Part shown: in pieces, positions 26,892 to 36,133 of the stretch
Layout of the letters: each line of letters starts with the position of its first letter
How positions within the stretch are numbered: position 1 is the first letter of the stretch
Assembly: GCF_019973375.1 (NCBI RefSeq)
Contig: NZ_BPTV01000001.1
Location: forward strand, 744,001-808,000
DNA: 64,000 nucleotides
Direction of reading: 5' to 3'
Origin: Prevotella lacticifex
GTDB taxonomy: Bacteria > Bacteroidota > Bacteroidia > Bacteroidales > Bacteroidaceae
Translations under genes and position numbers: made by a program
Notes under the pieces: generated by a model
Database searches by the model: none
What the model was told of the DNA's origin: nothing
The model's input: only the letters and a program-made list of their open reading frames with translations

Positions 26892-28998
26892 TTAACCCAA
26901 CTTTGACATCGTATTTTGCTTAGTTGTTCTGTATCAGCAATTTAGTGTTTTTAAAAAGTCCTACTGTGTTCTACAGATTTTTATTTTTTTAAATGGCACT
27001 TTACTGATTTTCAACAACTCGTAGATTTCAGCTGCACTATCTGTAGGCACACTGCACAGTCTGGTCTCGACAGCCTCTCCAAGCGCATTTACTGCTGTGG
27101 TAGTAACTGCTTTTTGAGTCTTCATGATCCGCATGATCTCCGACCAGTACGGTGTCGAACGCTCCCGCCCATGCTCATCCTTGCCTTGCTTTCGCCGGGC
27201 AACCTTCATCTGATGGCGCACGGTGTTTACTATCCAGTAAGCCAGCAGCCCTAAGAAAAGGTGTGCGTCTGCCCTATTGTCAGTCTGGTGGTATATGGGC
27301 CTGAGGCTGAGGTCGGTTTTGAGCTGCCGGTTGGAGCATTCTATTTCACGTATAAGATTATAGTAGTTCCAGGTCGTTTCCTCATCTAATTTCTTCACAT
27401 TGGTTCTGAGGAAGTATGTTCCGTATTCCACCTTGTCCGGGATGTTGACCTCCCATGTCATAGAAGCGACTTTGTCGTGTCCGTCATCCTCAACTTTTAT
27501 ATTGTAATATCGGCTTATAGAGGGATATTTTCCTTGCAGGGCACCGATCCTGTTTTGTACCTTGCCGTAGTTTTTTATCCCGTGTTTTGATTGGGTACTC
27601 TTTCTGATTTTTTTCAACCCTTCCTCAAAACGCTCACGGAATTTGCGGTTCATGGATTCTTCCTTCAACGCTTTTGCAGGAGAGTCTATTTTGAGGTAAC
27701 AGTCGTCATTCTTGGCCGTTGTTACGCGTTGAAGCGTTATCTCGCGCTTCAAGCAATCGCAAACTGTGACTTTGGGAGCATTCTCGGGGGTGGTGTATTC
27801 GGTAAGAGCTTTGCGGGATACACAAAGATAGTTGTATCCTTTGTCCCTTATAGTCTTGAGGTTATCTTCAGTTGAGATACCTGCGTCAATGACTACAAGC
27901 ACTCCCTCGTTATCGGGACATTTGGCCGGATTCTCAGCAATAAGCTCGTCCACCATGTTGGGAAGTGACTTTGGATCGGCGGTATTGCCTTCCAGTACCG
28001 CACTGTAACGTATGAAGCCGTCAGTATTGATGCATAGCGCGAGGACAAGCAGCTTGCAGTCGCTGCGTTTCTCCTTTGAACGGCCAAAGGCAGCCTTCTT
28101 GCTGCCGGTCTTGCGTCCCTCAAAATAAAAGTTGGTGAGATCGAAGAGCATAATGCGGTTGGTCGGTTTGAAGAGGTCGTCGGTCTTGTGGCAAAGATAC
28201 TTCTCAAGCTTATCCTTTATGGAATAAAGGTCATCGGCAACTCGATATATCCTCCTTGGAGTTATTTTGGCCATAGGAAGGTCAAGGAGTTCGCACACTG
28301 CAGAGTTCTCTTTTATAATGGATATTGACTTTAATTCGGACGGAGTATAGGCCGCCCTCGTAATAAGATGGGCCAAAGTGACCTTCACCTTGTCCTCAGA
28401 CCATCCCAAAGAACGGAGAAATGTATCCAGACCAAGTTTACGAATCGTTTGCAGGCATAGCCATTCGCAGCCGACTTCCCTTGCGTCTGTATGCCTCATA
28501 GTGTCAACATCTATCCGTTTCCTGGCCTTGGACTTGCTTCTCTCGTAGGCGTTGCCCACAATATCAAGTTTTTCCTCCTCGACAAGTCTGGCCCAGTACG
28601 CATGCACTCTGTCACGAACCACTTCCGAGTAACCTTGCAGTTTCTCATCCCAAAGTTGGACATCCTTCTGGTGATTGTACAGATACGTCAGTCCACGCGC
28701 AACATCTCTTATCTGCTCTGGGGATAGGTCATGTATAAACCCGACATTGAGCAATATCAAAGTACATACCCTACCGCTGGCATCGCGATAGGACTCCTTC
28801 AGACGGTAATACTTCTCGTCTTTACACGTCTGTGGGTTGTAACGTATTTGGGACGTAAAATTCATGCCGCAAAGATAAGCAATCCCTACGACATTGCTGT
28901 GTTCTACATTGCGATTTTGAGCAGTTTGACCACGCAAACCCCTATAAACACTGGAAAAAATTCTGAAAAAAAACATTAGAGCGTCAAACTTGGGTTAA
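26892..28998 (-). mobile_element. IS1634-family insertion sequence (about 2.1 kb)
   Basis: Ends are 12-bp inverted repeats with one mismatch: CCCAACTTTGAC at 26896-26907 and GTCAAACTTGGG at 28983-28994. TTAA is present on both outer sides (26892-26895 and 28995-28998) as a likely 4-bp target duplication. Because TTAA is its own complement, it could also be part of longer terminal repeats. One transposase gene fills the element. Confidence 0.85.
26961..28865 (-). CDS. IS1634-family transposase
   Basis: 634 aa from the ATG at 28865 (MNFTSQIRYNPQT). The longer frame from 28976 starts inside the terminal region of the IS and is unlikely. DDE catalytic segments are visible: MLFDLTNFYFEGRKTG (first Asp), GVLVVIDAGISTEDNL (second Asp) and LIREIECSNRQLKTDLSLRP (Glu). 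They are followed by IYHQTDNRADAHLFLGLLAYWIV, typical of IS1634. No frameshift or internal stop, so it appears intact and may still be active. Confidence 0.9.
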   Translation of the reverse strand: MNFTSQIRYNPQTCKDEKYYRLKESYRDASGRVCTLILLNVGFIHDLSPEQIRDVARGLTYLYNHQKDVQLWDEKLQGYSEVVRDRVHAYWARLVEEEKLDIVGNAYERSKSKARKRIDVDTMRHTDAREVGCEWLCLQTIRKLGLDTFLRSLGWSEDKVKVTLAHLITRAAYTPSELKSISIIKENSAVCELLDLPMAKITPRRIYRVADDLYSIKDKLEKYLCHKTDDLFKPTNRIMLFDLTNFYFEGRKTGSKKAAFGRSKEKRSDCKLLVLALCINTDGFIRYSAVLEGNTADPKSLPNMVDELIAENPAKCPDNEGVLVVIDAGISTEDNLKTIRDKGYNYLCVSRKALTEYTTPENAPKVTVCDCLKREITLQRVTTAKNDDCYLKIDSPAKALKEESMNRKFRERFEEGLKKIRKSTQSKHGIKNYGKVQNRIGALQGKYPSISRYYNIKVEDDGHDKVASMTWEVNIPDKVEYGTYFLRTNVKKLDEETTWNYYNLIREIECSNRQLKTDLSLRPIYHQTDNRADAHLFLGLLAYWIVNTVRHQMKVARRKQGKDEHGRERSTPYWSEIMRIMKTQKAVTTTAVNALGEAVETRLCSVPTDSAAEIYELLKISKVPFKKIKICRTQ

Positions 28999-29187
28999 GA
29001 ATAGGCAATCACAAATTTCTTTAATATCAGGAAATAAAGGCCCAAGAACATACAACCGTGAATAGCACAAATTCATTATTCGCTGTAATGTACTCGAATC
29101 CGTTTCTACAGTTAGTGCAGATTCTATTCTTTTGGAAACTTCTCCGACAGAGAACTCCTTATCTTTACAATTATTACACATTAACTT

Positions 29188-29721
29188 TTACTCTTTATTG
29201 TTAGTGAAGACTTGCTTATTATAGAACTCATTTGGTTCAGCTGCAATAGAAGTATCGTTTTCCACTTCTGGCCTTTCATATTTTACCGTATGGTCTTGAA
29301 GGTAAATGTGATTTAGAGTGTAGGTCAAAGACTCCAAGGTCTTATCGCGTTCTCTTGGCTTTAATTTACATTCCCAAATAGTGATACAATGCCAGCCCAT
29401 TTTTGCAAGTAGTTGCTGTTCTTCCTTATCACGTTCAACATTGCGCTTTATCTTCTGCCTCCAAAACTCTACGTTTGATTTTGGAAGTCTGAAATACTTG
29501 CAATCATTATGACCGTGCCAGAAGCATCCATTTATAAAGATGCAGGTTCGATATTTGCGGAGCACAATATCAGGATGGCCCGGCAACCGTGAACTATTAA
29601 GACGGTATCGAAACCCATTTTTCCAAAGGTATTTACGCACAAGAACTTCTGGCTTCGTACCCTTGGAGTGGATAGCAGCCATGTTCTTGTGTCGTTGCAA
29701 TGTGGTTAAATTATCCGACAT
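29188..29721 (-). CDS. vsr: Very short patch repair endonuclease
   Basis: 177 aa. It begins DNLTTLQRHKNMAAIHSKGTKPE. Catalytic region RLPGHPDIVLRKYRTCIFINGCFWHGH has Asp51, Trp68, His69 and His71 at the same numbers as in E. coli Vsr, plus GWHCITIWECKLK. It nicks 5' of T in T:G mismatches arising from 5-methylcytosine deamination. The start overlaps the end of the methyltransferase gene (29711-31291) by 11 bases, so the two are coupled. The C-terminal 40 residues are an extension beyond the usual Vsr core. Confidence 0.93.
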   Translation of the reverse strand: MSDNLTTLQRHKNMAAIHSKGTKPEVLVRKYLWKNGFRYRLNSSRLPGHPDIVLRKYRTCIFINGCFWHGHNDCKYFRLPKSNVEFWRQKIKRNVERDKEEQQLLAKMGWHCITIWECKLKPRERDKTLESLTYTLNHIYLQDHTVKYERPEVENDTSIAAEPNEFYNKQVFTNNKE

Positions 29722-31291
29722 GTTTCATGTCTATATGCTTGAGTTTCCGATCCAAATCTATAATGGTTGTGTCGGTAAAAGTATGCCATATCTCTAAATC
29801 TATCATTTGATAATCAGAGTACAAAGGCTTTACAAACTCAATCTCAAATACCAATCGTATATCATTCGGATTTTCTCCCATTTGACCCTCTTTCCTATTT
29901 CCAAGCCGAGCCACTTTTATGAGGTATAGATCCTTAATGCCCTTTCCTTTTATATATGGCATAAAATAATACAACTTGTTAAGTGCGATTGTAGCAGGGA
30001 ATCTTCTCCCTGTATAATAGATTTTCGCACTATGGTTGCTGTATTGATCAACATTATCATTCTTAACCAAAGATATAAGAACATTTTTGTTTAAAACTGC
30101 ATTTTCATGCTCATATGAAGCTTTGCCGTATGTATCATTAAATGGCTCCTCAACAACGGAATTGTTAACGATTTCACTATCTTTATACATATCGAAAAGC
30201 TCGAACAAATCTAATTGTTTATACCTCTGGGTATGCTTTTTTTCCTTTACTGGGCAAAAAGAACTTTCAGGATTCTTATCCATGAAATCCTTTATATCAG
30301 CTTCGCTAAGTTCTCCTTGTGCGACTATTGCCTTCTCTAATTGCTTAGCAACATACCACATAAAGACTGGAGGTACAGCATTTCCTATTTGCTTGTATGA
30401 TTTCGGCTCAGAATCATTCAGCAAAAAATTATCCGGAAATGACTGAATCCTTGCGGCTTCACGAGGAGTAAAGCGTCGATACAATTCTTTATCAGGATCT
30501 ACAAGAAGGATGGGGTCTCTTGAATTCATACTTGTTTTAGCCAAATGCGCAGTTATGGTCAGACAAGGTTTTGACAAGTCTTGCCAAAGCCCTCTCTTCA
30601 TGTTCTTTTTGGCCTTCTTGACTCCTTCAACAGCTTTCTGTGAGAAATAATATTTTTTGTCATCAATAGCCAGTTTGTCTATAACTGCACTAAGCGGTGT
30701 CCCATTCTCCTCAGTACAAATGGGTGTCGGAAACTCATAATTGTAAACTAAGTCATTGCGAATGCCCACAATGATGACACGTTCTCTTCGTTGCGGAATG
30801 CCAAATTCTACAGCCTTTAGAAGTCTGAACTGCACTCTGTAACCACACTGGCAAAATTCTCCTATAATTTTATTGACTATGCTCCCACCTTGCAAAGTCA
30901 TCAACCCCTTGACATTTTCACATATAAAATATTTGGGTTGTTTAATCTGCAAGAAGCGTACTATCTGTTTGTAAAGGTTTGCCCGGTCATCGTTTGTATC
31001 CTTTGTGGGATTCACTGTACTAAAAGACTGGCAGGGAAATCCTCCAATCATTATGTCAACATCAGGAGTCTTTTCAAAATCCACCTGGGTCACATCTGCG
31101 CACACGGCTTTATGCTTGAAATTTTTATTATATGTCTCTACTGCCCATTTGTCAAAATCTGCAGCATAGACGATTTCAAACGGCAATTTTTCGTATTTTT
31201 CCCCCAAATACTCAAAACCGCCGACCATTCCAAGATCAGAGCCACCACACCCACAAAACAAGGACGCAACATTCATATGTTTATTCGGCAT
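29711..31291 (-). CDS. DNA (cytosine-5) methyltransferase with a C-terminal extension
   Basis: About 526 aa using the second ATG (31291; 31303 and 31276 are alternatives). Motif I: VASLFCGCGGSDLGM. Motif IV: MIGGFPCQSFSTVNP, with catalytic Cys at about 87. Motif VI: FICENVKGLMT. Motif VIII: PQRRERVIIVG. Motif X: KQIGNAVPPVF, near residue 330. The remaining about 190 residues (from about SEADIKDFMDKN on) are not part of a standard C5 methyltransferase. They contain a segment FPATIALNKLYYFMPYIKGK followed by beta-strands, which I cannot assign. The target sequence cannot be deduced. It overlaps both the DUF3883 gene and vsr. Confidence 0.9.
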   Translation of the reverse strand: MPNKHMNVASLFCGCGGSDLGMVGGFEYLGEKYEKLPFEIVYAADFDKWAVETYNKNFKHKAVCADVTQVDFEKTPDVDIMIGGFPCQSFSTVNPTKDTNDDRANLYKQIVRFLQIKQPKYFICENVKGLMTLQGGSIVNKIIGEFCQCGYRVQFRLLKAVEFGIPQRRERVIIVGIRNDLVYNYEFPTPICTEENGTPLSAVIDKLAIDDKKYYFSQKAVEGVKKAKKNMKRGLWQDLSKPCLTITAHLAKTSMNSRDPILLVDPDKELYRRFTPREAARIQSFPDNFLLNDSEPKSYKQIGNAVPPVFMWYVAKQLEKAIVAQGELSEADIKDFMDKNPESSFCPVKEKKHTQRYKQLDLFELFDMYKDSEIVNNSVVEEPFNDTYGKASYEHENAVLNKNVLISLVKNDNVDQYSNHSAKIYYTGRRFPATIALNKLYYFMPYIKGKGIKDLYLIKVARLGNRKEGQMGENPNDIRLVFEIEFVKPLYSDYQMIDLEIWHTFTDTTIIDLDRKLKHIDMKHVG

Positions 31292-32705
31292 ATCTTTTTT
31301 CAATTACAGAAGCATCAAAATTCATTTGATAAATGGTAGGATAGACTTCTATCTGCCCCTCTTCCGCTTTCTTATATGGGTTTTGAATTCTCACAACAAA
31401 CGTCTTGGTCTTTGTAAAATAGACCCTATATATGTTATAATAATCACCATATTGTTCTGCTGCTACCCACTCTTTTGCAGTGATGTTTATAGAATCCATC
31501 CAAGTTGGAGAATCAAAAGATGGCTCTGTTACGCGTTTTGTAGCCTTTACCTCTATATATCTTGCAAATTCAGGCCGATTAGGATTTTCATCCGCCTCGA
31601 TAGAAGAGATGTCATATCCCAAGCCTTTGGTCTTTCCCAGCAATAGAACCTTATTAACAAGACGCTCTCTATAGTTGCGTACTCGTTCTTGCTCTATACG
31701 GAATACTAATGCTTCACCTTCATCTCCAAGATCAACGGACGATTTTGTCGCTCCGGAATGAGCCTTTTGATCTTCCCTGCCTACTATTATAATATCATCT
31801 CTGAATTTTGTATGAACATTTAGAAGCTCACGATTAAACTTCCCATAAGCAGTTTTCCAATCCTCAAGATAGATTTTTTGCTCCGCGATCGTTTTCAAAC
31901 TGTACTTATATGGGTCGAAGATAAAGTCATCCTTATGCTTGATGAAACAAGCAACAGTTTCCGTCTCTTCTTTGTTTAGCCAAATATATGTTTTATCAGT
32001 CTCTACGACATTAGCTAATTCCAACAGATTAAATTGCTCTTTGATATGTTGCCAGTCTCTTGAGCCAGACAGTTTTTCTCGCTTGACTTTATTCCTGCGA
32101 TCTGACATAATCTGGTCATAAACGACACTGCAAGGTATTCGCCCTTGTAGCACATCGAGATTGTTAAGCACATAGTAACCAATTTCCTGCTTGGTTAACA
32201 ATTCCTTCTCGGGCTGACTCTGCGCATAATATAGAAGCTCAACTACATAGCAGAAAGGCTTAATGTGTACATGGTTCCGTATGTCATCTTGAATATACTG
32301 AAACCATTTGGCACCATTTGGGAACTGAAAGTTCAGACATAGATTCTTGAAGAATGTCGGATAATCATCATTCTCTATGAGGTACTTACAAGAATCGGAC
32401 TCGTTAATATAGGTCTTTTCTGTCACATAATCATAATATGGATAGTAAAGTCCTAGTAACGTTCCTGCTATTTCTGTAAGGTGATTCAAAACTGTCTTTT
32501 GATTGTTCTCAGGGAGCAGATCAAAAGCTTCCGTTTCGAATAATGCTTTTGATAACACCTTGCAGCATGATTTCTTAAATTGATCTTCTTCACAAGGGCA
32601 ATATTTGTGCACCATGTTCGCATACAATGGAAGAAGATCTTCCATATCTGTTTGGCTTTTACCACGTATTATGGTGCACCTATATTGGTGTGTTGGATTA
32701 TACAT
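31281..32705 (-). CDS. DUF3883 (NOV C-terminal) protein, probable restriction endonuclease of the cassette
   Basis: 474 aa. Residues 1-310 are largely helical and unassigned. Residues 325-440 match DUF3883: LGDEGEALVFRIEQERVRN, then GLGYDISSIEAD with Asp365 and ARYIEVKATK with Glu385-x-Lys387. This reproduces a PD-(D/E)xK nuclease core, and DUF3883 proteins are frequent in restriction and defence loci. It lies between two C5 methyltransferase genes, overlapping the second by 11 bases and ending 6 bases after the first. Cleavage is inferred from motif and context only. Confidence 0.8.
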   Translation of the reverse strand: MYNPTHQYRCTIIRGKSQTDMEDLLPLYANMVHKYCPCEEDQFKKSCCKVLSKALFETEAFDLLPENNQKTVLNHLTEIAGTLLGLYYPYYDYVTEKTYINESDSCKYLIENDDYPTFFKNLCLNFQFPNGAKWFQYIQDDIRNHVHIKPFCYVVELLYYAQSQPEKELLTKQEIGYYVLNNLDVLQGRIPCSVVYDQIMSDRRNKVKREKLSGSRDWQHIKEQFNLLELANVVETDKTYIWLNKEETETVACFIKHKDDFIFDPYKYSLKTIAEQKIYLEDWKTAYGKFNRELLNVHTKFRDDIIIVGREDQKAHSGATKSSVDLGDEGEALVFRIEQERVRNYRERLVNKVLLLGKTKGLGYDISSIEADENPNRPEFARYIEVKATKRVTEPSFDSPTWMDSINITAKEWVAAEQYGDYYNIYRVYFTKTKTFVVRIQNPYKKAEEGQIEVYPTIYQMNFDASVIEKRYAE

Positions 32706-32711
32706 ATTCTT

Positions 32712-33752
32712 TTATTTTAACTGTTTTTTTAATGCCGTTGCTATTACCTGTGCTAACAGAGGTGGAACTGCATTCCCGATTTGTTTCAATTTGCTTGTTT
32801 TATTTCCAATAAATACAAATGAATCAGGAAACGATTGCAGTCTTGCGCTTTCTCGAGCGGAAGGTACACGATTGTACTTGTAATGGAAATGATGAAAATG
32901 GCCAGTGTCTATCGTCATACTTGGCTTATTGCTATTCATACGTGTCCATGCGATATGTACCTTTCTTGTTTGCTGAAGTTCTAGAGGTAAATCTTTGTAA
33001 TTGCCTCCATCAGGCACCATTGCGATAATTTGCTTTGTTCTTTCATCATGATTTGTTATCTCATGATTATAGACCTTGTCACATCCTTTTCTCATAAGTG
33101 CTTGATAATCACTTAGAGGTGGACATGGATAATCACCTCCATCTTCAATGCTGTTCTCCGGCAAATCAGAAATAGCCTCTTTGCAAGTGACCGGAGTACT
33201 TACGGTGGGAGCAGGAAATTCGAAGGTCTTCTCATTAAGCATACCCACAAAAATCGCTCTTCTACGGTTTTGAGGAACACCATAATCGGACGCAAGGAGT
33301 ACCTTGTAAGTCACTTTATAACCTAACTCCGTAAAATCGTTTACGATGGAATCACGAACTACGCCACCTCCAATAGAGAGGATGTTTGGTACATTCTCCA
33401 AAACAAATGCTTTTGGTTTGAAGTATGAGACCATTCTTACAAACGCCTTATACAAGCGGTTGCGTTCATCATCGACAATGCGCTTGCCGGCTATTGAAAA
33501 TCCTTGGCAAGGAGGACCTCCAATAATAACATCAACTCTTTGGCTAGCTATCTGTTGTTCGACTTTTTCTGGCGAAAGCTTTGAAAGGTCTGCGCAAAGA
33601 GTCTTGCCGTTTTTGTGATTGTGTCTATAAGTTACCAAGGCATCTTCCCACATGTCAATTCCTAACAGAATATTGTATCCTGCATTCTCAAAGCCTAGTG
33701 AAAGACCTCCACATCCACAAAAAAGATCTATTACATTATAATTCTGACTCAT
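32712..33752 (-). CDS. DNA (cytosine-5) methyltransferase, first of two in the cassette
   Basis: About 346 aa from the ATG at 33752 (MSQNYNVIDLF), which has AAGGA upstream; ATG 33767 is an alternative overlapping the regulator. Motif I: DLFCGCGGLSLGFENAGY. Motif IV: IIGGPPCQGFSIAG with Cys82. Motif VI: VLENVPNI. Motif VIII: PQNRRRAIFVGM. Motif X: KQIGNAVPPLLA. Standard compact C5 enzyme with target recognition between about 200 and 300. It differs strongly from the second methyltransferase, so the pair is not a recent duplication; each may modify a different strand or site. Confidence 0.92.
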   Translation of the reverse strand: MSQNYNVIDLFCGCGGLSLGFENAGYNILLGIDMWEDALVTYRHNHKNGKTLCADLSKLSPEKVEQQIASQRVDVIIGGPPCQGFSIAGKRIVDDERNRLYKAFVRMVSYFKPKAFVLENVPNILSIGGGVVRDSIVNDFTELGYKVTYKVLLASDYGVPQNRRRAIFVGMLNEKTFEFPAPTVSTPVTCKEAISDLPENSIEDGGDYPCPPLSDYQALMRKGCDKVYNHEITNHDERTKQIIAMVPDGGNYKDLPLELQQTRKVHIAWTRMNSNKPSMTIDTGHFHHFHYKYNRVPSARESARLQSFPDSFVFIGNKTSKLKQIGNAVPPLLAQVIATALKKQLK

Positions 33753-33753
33753 T

Positions 33754-33963
33754 TTATTTTCCTTCAACCCTTATAAGTTCAGTGTAGTCAACATTAAGAA
33801 GCTCAGAAATTTTTATTAAAATTTCGATAGAAGGCTGAGATTGGTTTGTACACCACTTACTTATTGTCGTTGGGTCTTTACCTAACTCCTTGGCTAACCA
33901 TTTGGCGGTTTTGTTCTTCTCACACAAAACGACCTTGATTCTATTTAAGACATGATTTTCCAT
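33754..33963 (-). CDS. Small XRE-type regulator (controller-like protein) of the cassette
   Basis: 69 aa, almost entirely one helix-turn-helix domain: NRIKVVLCEKNKTAKWLAKE, then KDPTTISKWCTNQSQPSIEI and LIKISELLNVDYTELI. The size and position, first gene of the leftward operon and 1 base before the methyltransferase start, match controller proteins that time restriction-gene expression. It likely binds its own promoter in the AT-rich region upstream (33964-34021). No operator symmetry could be assigned with confidence. Confidence 0.85.
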   Translation of the reverse strand: MENHVLNRIKVVLCEKNKTAKWLAKELGKDPTTISKWCTNQSQPSIEILIKISELLNVDYTELIRVEGK

Positions 33964-34032
33964 TCTCTTATTTTATTTCTACAAAGGTAGATAAATTATT
34001 TCAAGGAAACAAAAATCTTCCATAAATTATAC

Positions 34033-35564
34033 GCAAAATTATTGTTGTCCGGTAAACAAAAAAATCAAAAGCTGAAAAAAGGGGAATAAATCCCGCTGGA
34101 TTCTTCCCCAAAGTTACTATCTTTGTGTTGCTAAACAAAAACGATGGTAACCATGAGCAAAGATATTAATTTTTCCGGACATCCAGTACTAAGTCAGATA
34201 ATAAAGTTGATAAACCGAGATAAAGTGAACGAGTTAGCCACAACTACAAAAGTCAACAGGTACGTGAAGAGCTTCGATGCCTTTACGCATCTTGTAGTGA
34301 TGATATATGCGGCATTGAGCGGTGCCAAGTCTATCAGGCAAGTTGTAGAGGGTTTTGAGGCCAACGTAACCCGCCTGAATCACCTGGGCATCTCCTATTT
34401 GGTGAGACGCAGCACTCTGTCTGACGCAAACAAGAAGCGGACAAGCCAGTTTTTTGGTGATGTTTACAAGGCCCTATACGAGCGATATTCGTCCTTTTTA
34501 TCGGACAGCAAGTCCTCCAAGGCTCTTCAGAAGGGGTTATACATCCTTGACTCGACCACGATAAGCCTTTTCTCTCAGATACTTAAGGGTGTTGGACGGA
34601 CTCCTAAAAATAGCAAGAAAAAGGGCGGAATAAAGGCTCATACGCTGTTAGAGGTCTCATGTGTGCTTCCGTCTTTTGTAGATTACTCCGCCGCTGCCAT
34701 ACACGATCACAGTAGAATGAGCAGTATCTTGTCGCTCCCATCTGGATCATTCACTGCGTTTGACATGGGTTATGTAGATTACTGGATGTGGAAGCAATTC
34801 ACAGACCATGACATCTTCTTTGTCACCAGACAAAAGGACAAAATGAGCTTTACTGTGATAGAGAATATAGCATGAAGTAGCGATGATGACATTGTATCCG
34901 ACCAGAAAATATCAGTCGTCTATCGTCATACTACGGAAAGAGAGCTGACCGAGGGGGAAATGAAACACAGACGAGGCAGGAAGCCAAAGAAACGTCCTAC
35001 AGTGAAACAAACTGAGACGGGAACGTTAGTTCTCAGACGCGTCGTAAAGAAAACCGATGATAAGAAAGGGACTATTGCGTTCATTACCAATAATTTCAGT
35101 TTGTCAGCAAGTGAAATCGGTGAAATATATAGACGGCGTTGGGCTATAGAGTGTCTGTTTAAACGTCTCAAGCAGAACTTCCCCTTGAAGTATTTCCTGG
35201 GAGACAGCGTTAATGCCATAGAAATACAGATTTGGTCGGTTATGATAGCTTATCTCTTGACAAGGGTTATCTCCAGAAAGGCAAAAGATAAGATGTCGTT
35301 TTCCAATCTCGTATGCGCTATCCGGCTTACAATGTTCTCCTATATTGACATTGTAGCCATGGTCGTAGACCCCTTACGTGCTTGGCGTGATCTCAAGGAG
35401 GCCCAGCGAAAGCAGGCTTTGGCTTACAATCAGAAATATATACAATTAAGCCTCTTTGATGACCTATAGGGGTTACTTTTCAGAAATGAGTATCATGTGC
35501 CGTATTTACTGGGTTTCCGAGAGCTAAAATCACGGAATCTGGGTTTTACCGGGACAGCAATAGA
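34033..35564 (+). mobile_element. IS4-family insertion sequence, about 1.5 kb
   Basis: An 11-bp direct repeat ATAAATTATAC lies at 34022-34032 and 35565-35575, as expected for an IS4-type target duplication. Near both ends are imperfect inverted repeats: ATTGTTGTCCGGTAAAC at 34041-34057 and, inverted, ATTGCTGTCCCGGTAAAAC ending near 35561. The inverted repeats are not at equal distance from the direct repeats (8 versus 3 bases), so the exact ends are uncertain. Confidence 0.7.
34144..35469 (+). pseudogene. IS4-family transposase with an in-frame nonsense codon
   Basis: The frame reads MSKDINFSGHPVLSQIIKLI to VIENIA, then TGA at 34873-34875, and continues in the same frame as SSDDDIVSDQ to QLSLFDDL, about 441 codons in all. 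The first half has the DUF4372-like N-terminus and the first Asp (LYILDSTTISLF), plus FDMGYVDYW. The second half has YRRRWAIECLFKRLKQNFPLKYF, the YREK-like Glu region of IS4. A single substitution (for example TGG to TGA) would explain the break. Read as one gene it is inactive unless the stop is read through. Confidence 0.85.
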
Positions 35565-36128
35565 ATAAATTATACTGTTCAAAATTTTGGAAGTTTAAGT
35601 AGAATATTATGTAGTTTTGAAGATTTACCAAAACATTACAAAGAATTTATTAGATTTGATTTTCAAAGGGTCTGGCAAGATTCAATGAACAAATTCGATG
35701 AAATAAATATGAGGGTCAAGTCGATTCGTTTATTATTCAAGAAAAAAGGGTTTGTAGTCTTGGATAATTATATTCTTCATGATGTAAGTTGTTCATGCTA
35801 TGCTGACAAGAGGAATTATGTCTTAATTAATTATGATGGAATGGTTTATGGATGTACAGCAAGGGATTTTGTAAAAGAAAATTCTATTGGTCGTCTAAAT
35901 AGTATAGGAGTAATAGATTATAGGAAAGATGTCGTTGAACTTCGAAACTCGATTAAGTTTTCAAAAGGAATTTGCTGGACATGTAGACTAGCACCAATAT
36001 GTGGGGGCGGTTGTAAGCAAAAAGCTTATGAGACATTAGATATTAATGGTTGTGCTTTCAACTATAATTCTTATGATAAAGACAATATTGTATTAGATAT
36101 CTTTGAGCATTATATCCTTAACTTATAG
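35565..36128 (+). pseudogene. 3' remnant of a radical-SAM/SPASM peptide maturase
   Basis: From the right edge of the IS4 element the frame is open and protein-like well before its first ATG at 35685 (NYTVQNFGSLSRIL, DLPKHYKEFIRFDFQRVWQD). It ends in a complete SPASM cluster motif: C-x-x...DGMVYGC, then CWTCRLAPICGGGC (Cx2Cx5Cx3C) and a last Cys in NGCAF. The N-terminal radical-SAM CxxxCxxC barrel is missing, and the sequence left of the IS has a stop in this frame, so the 5' part is gone. It resembles maturases of Bacteroidales GG-leader RiPP systems. The next gene starts 5 bases later. Confidence 0.8.
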
Positions 36129-36133
36129 ACTTT

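Larger units (their letters stand above)
26680..29181 (-). pseudogene. 132-aa gene downstream of vsr, split by an IS1634-type element
   Basis: The 5' part (29181-28996) reads MCNNCKDKEFSVGEV to DIKEICDCLFL, and the 3' part (26895-26680) reads KKYMAAMTLTNFLFESM to KTLKDIKE. Deleting the element at 26896-28994 plus one TTAA copy joins the two exactly in frame as a 132-residue protein (62 codons from the right, then the left part), so insertion is recent. The start lies 6 bases after the vsr stop, making it the last gene of the methyltransferase operon. The protein is rich in Lys, Leu and Glu, with two Cys pairs at the N-terminus. I do not recognise a family. Loss of this gene may have inactivated one function of the cassette. 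Confidence 0.75.

Noticed and set aside
29014..29023. 10-base match ATTTCTTTAA on both sides of the IS1634 element as its target duplication
   Set aside because: It would leave the right inverted repeat 17 bases inside the element, and the joined frame ends at an early stop; the TTAA solution fits both the repeats and the reading frame.
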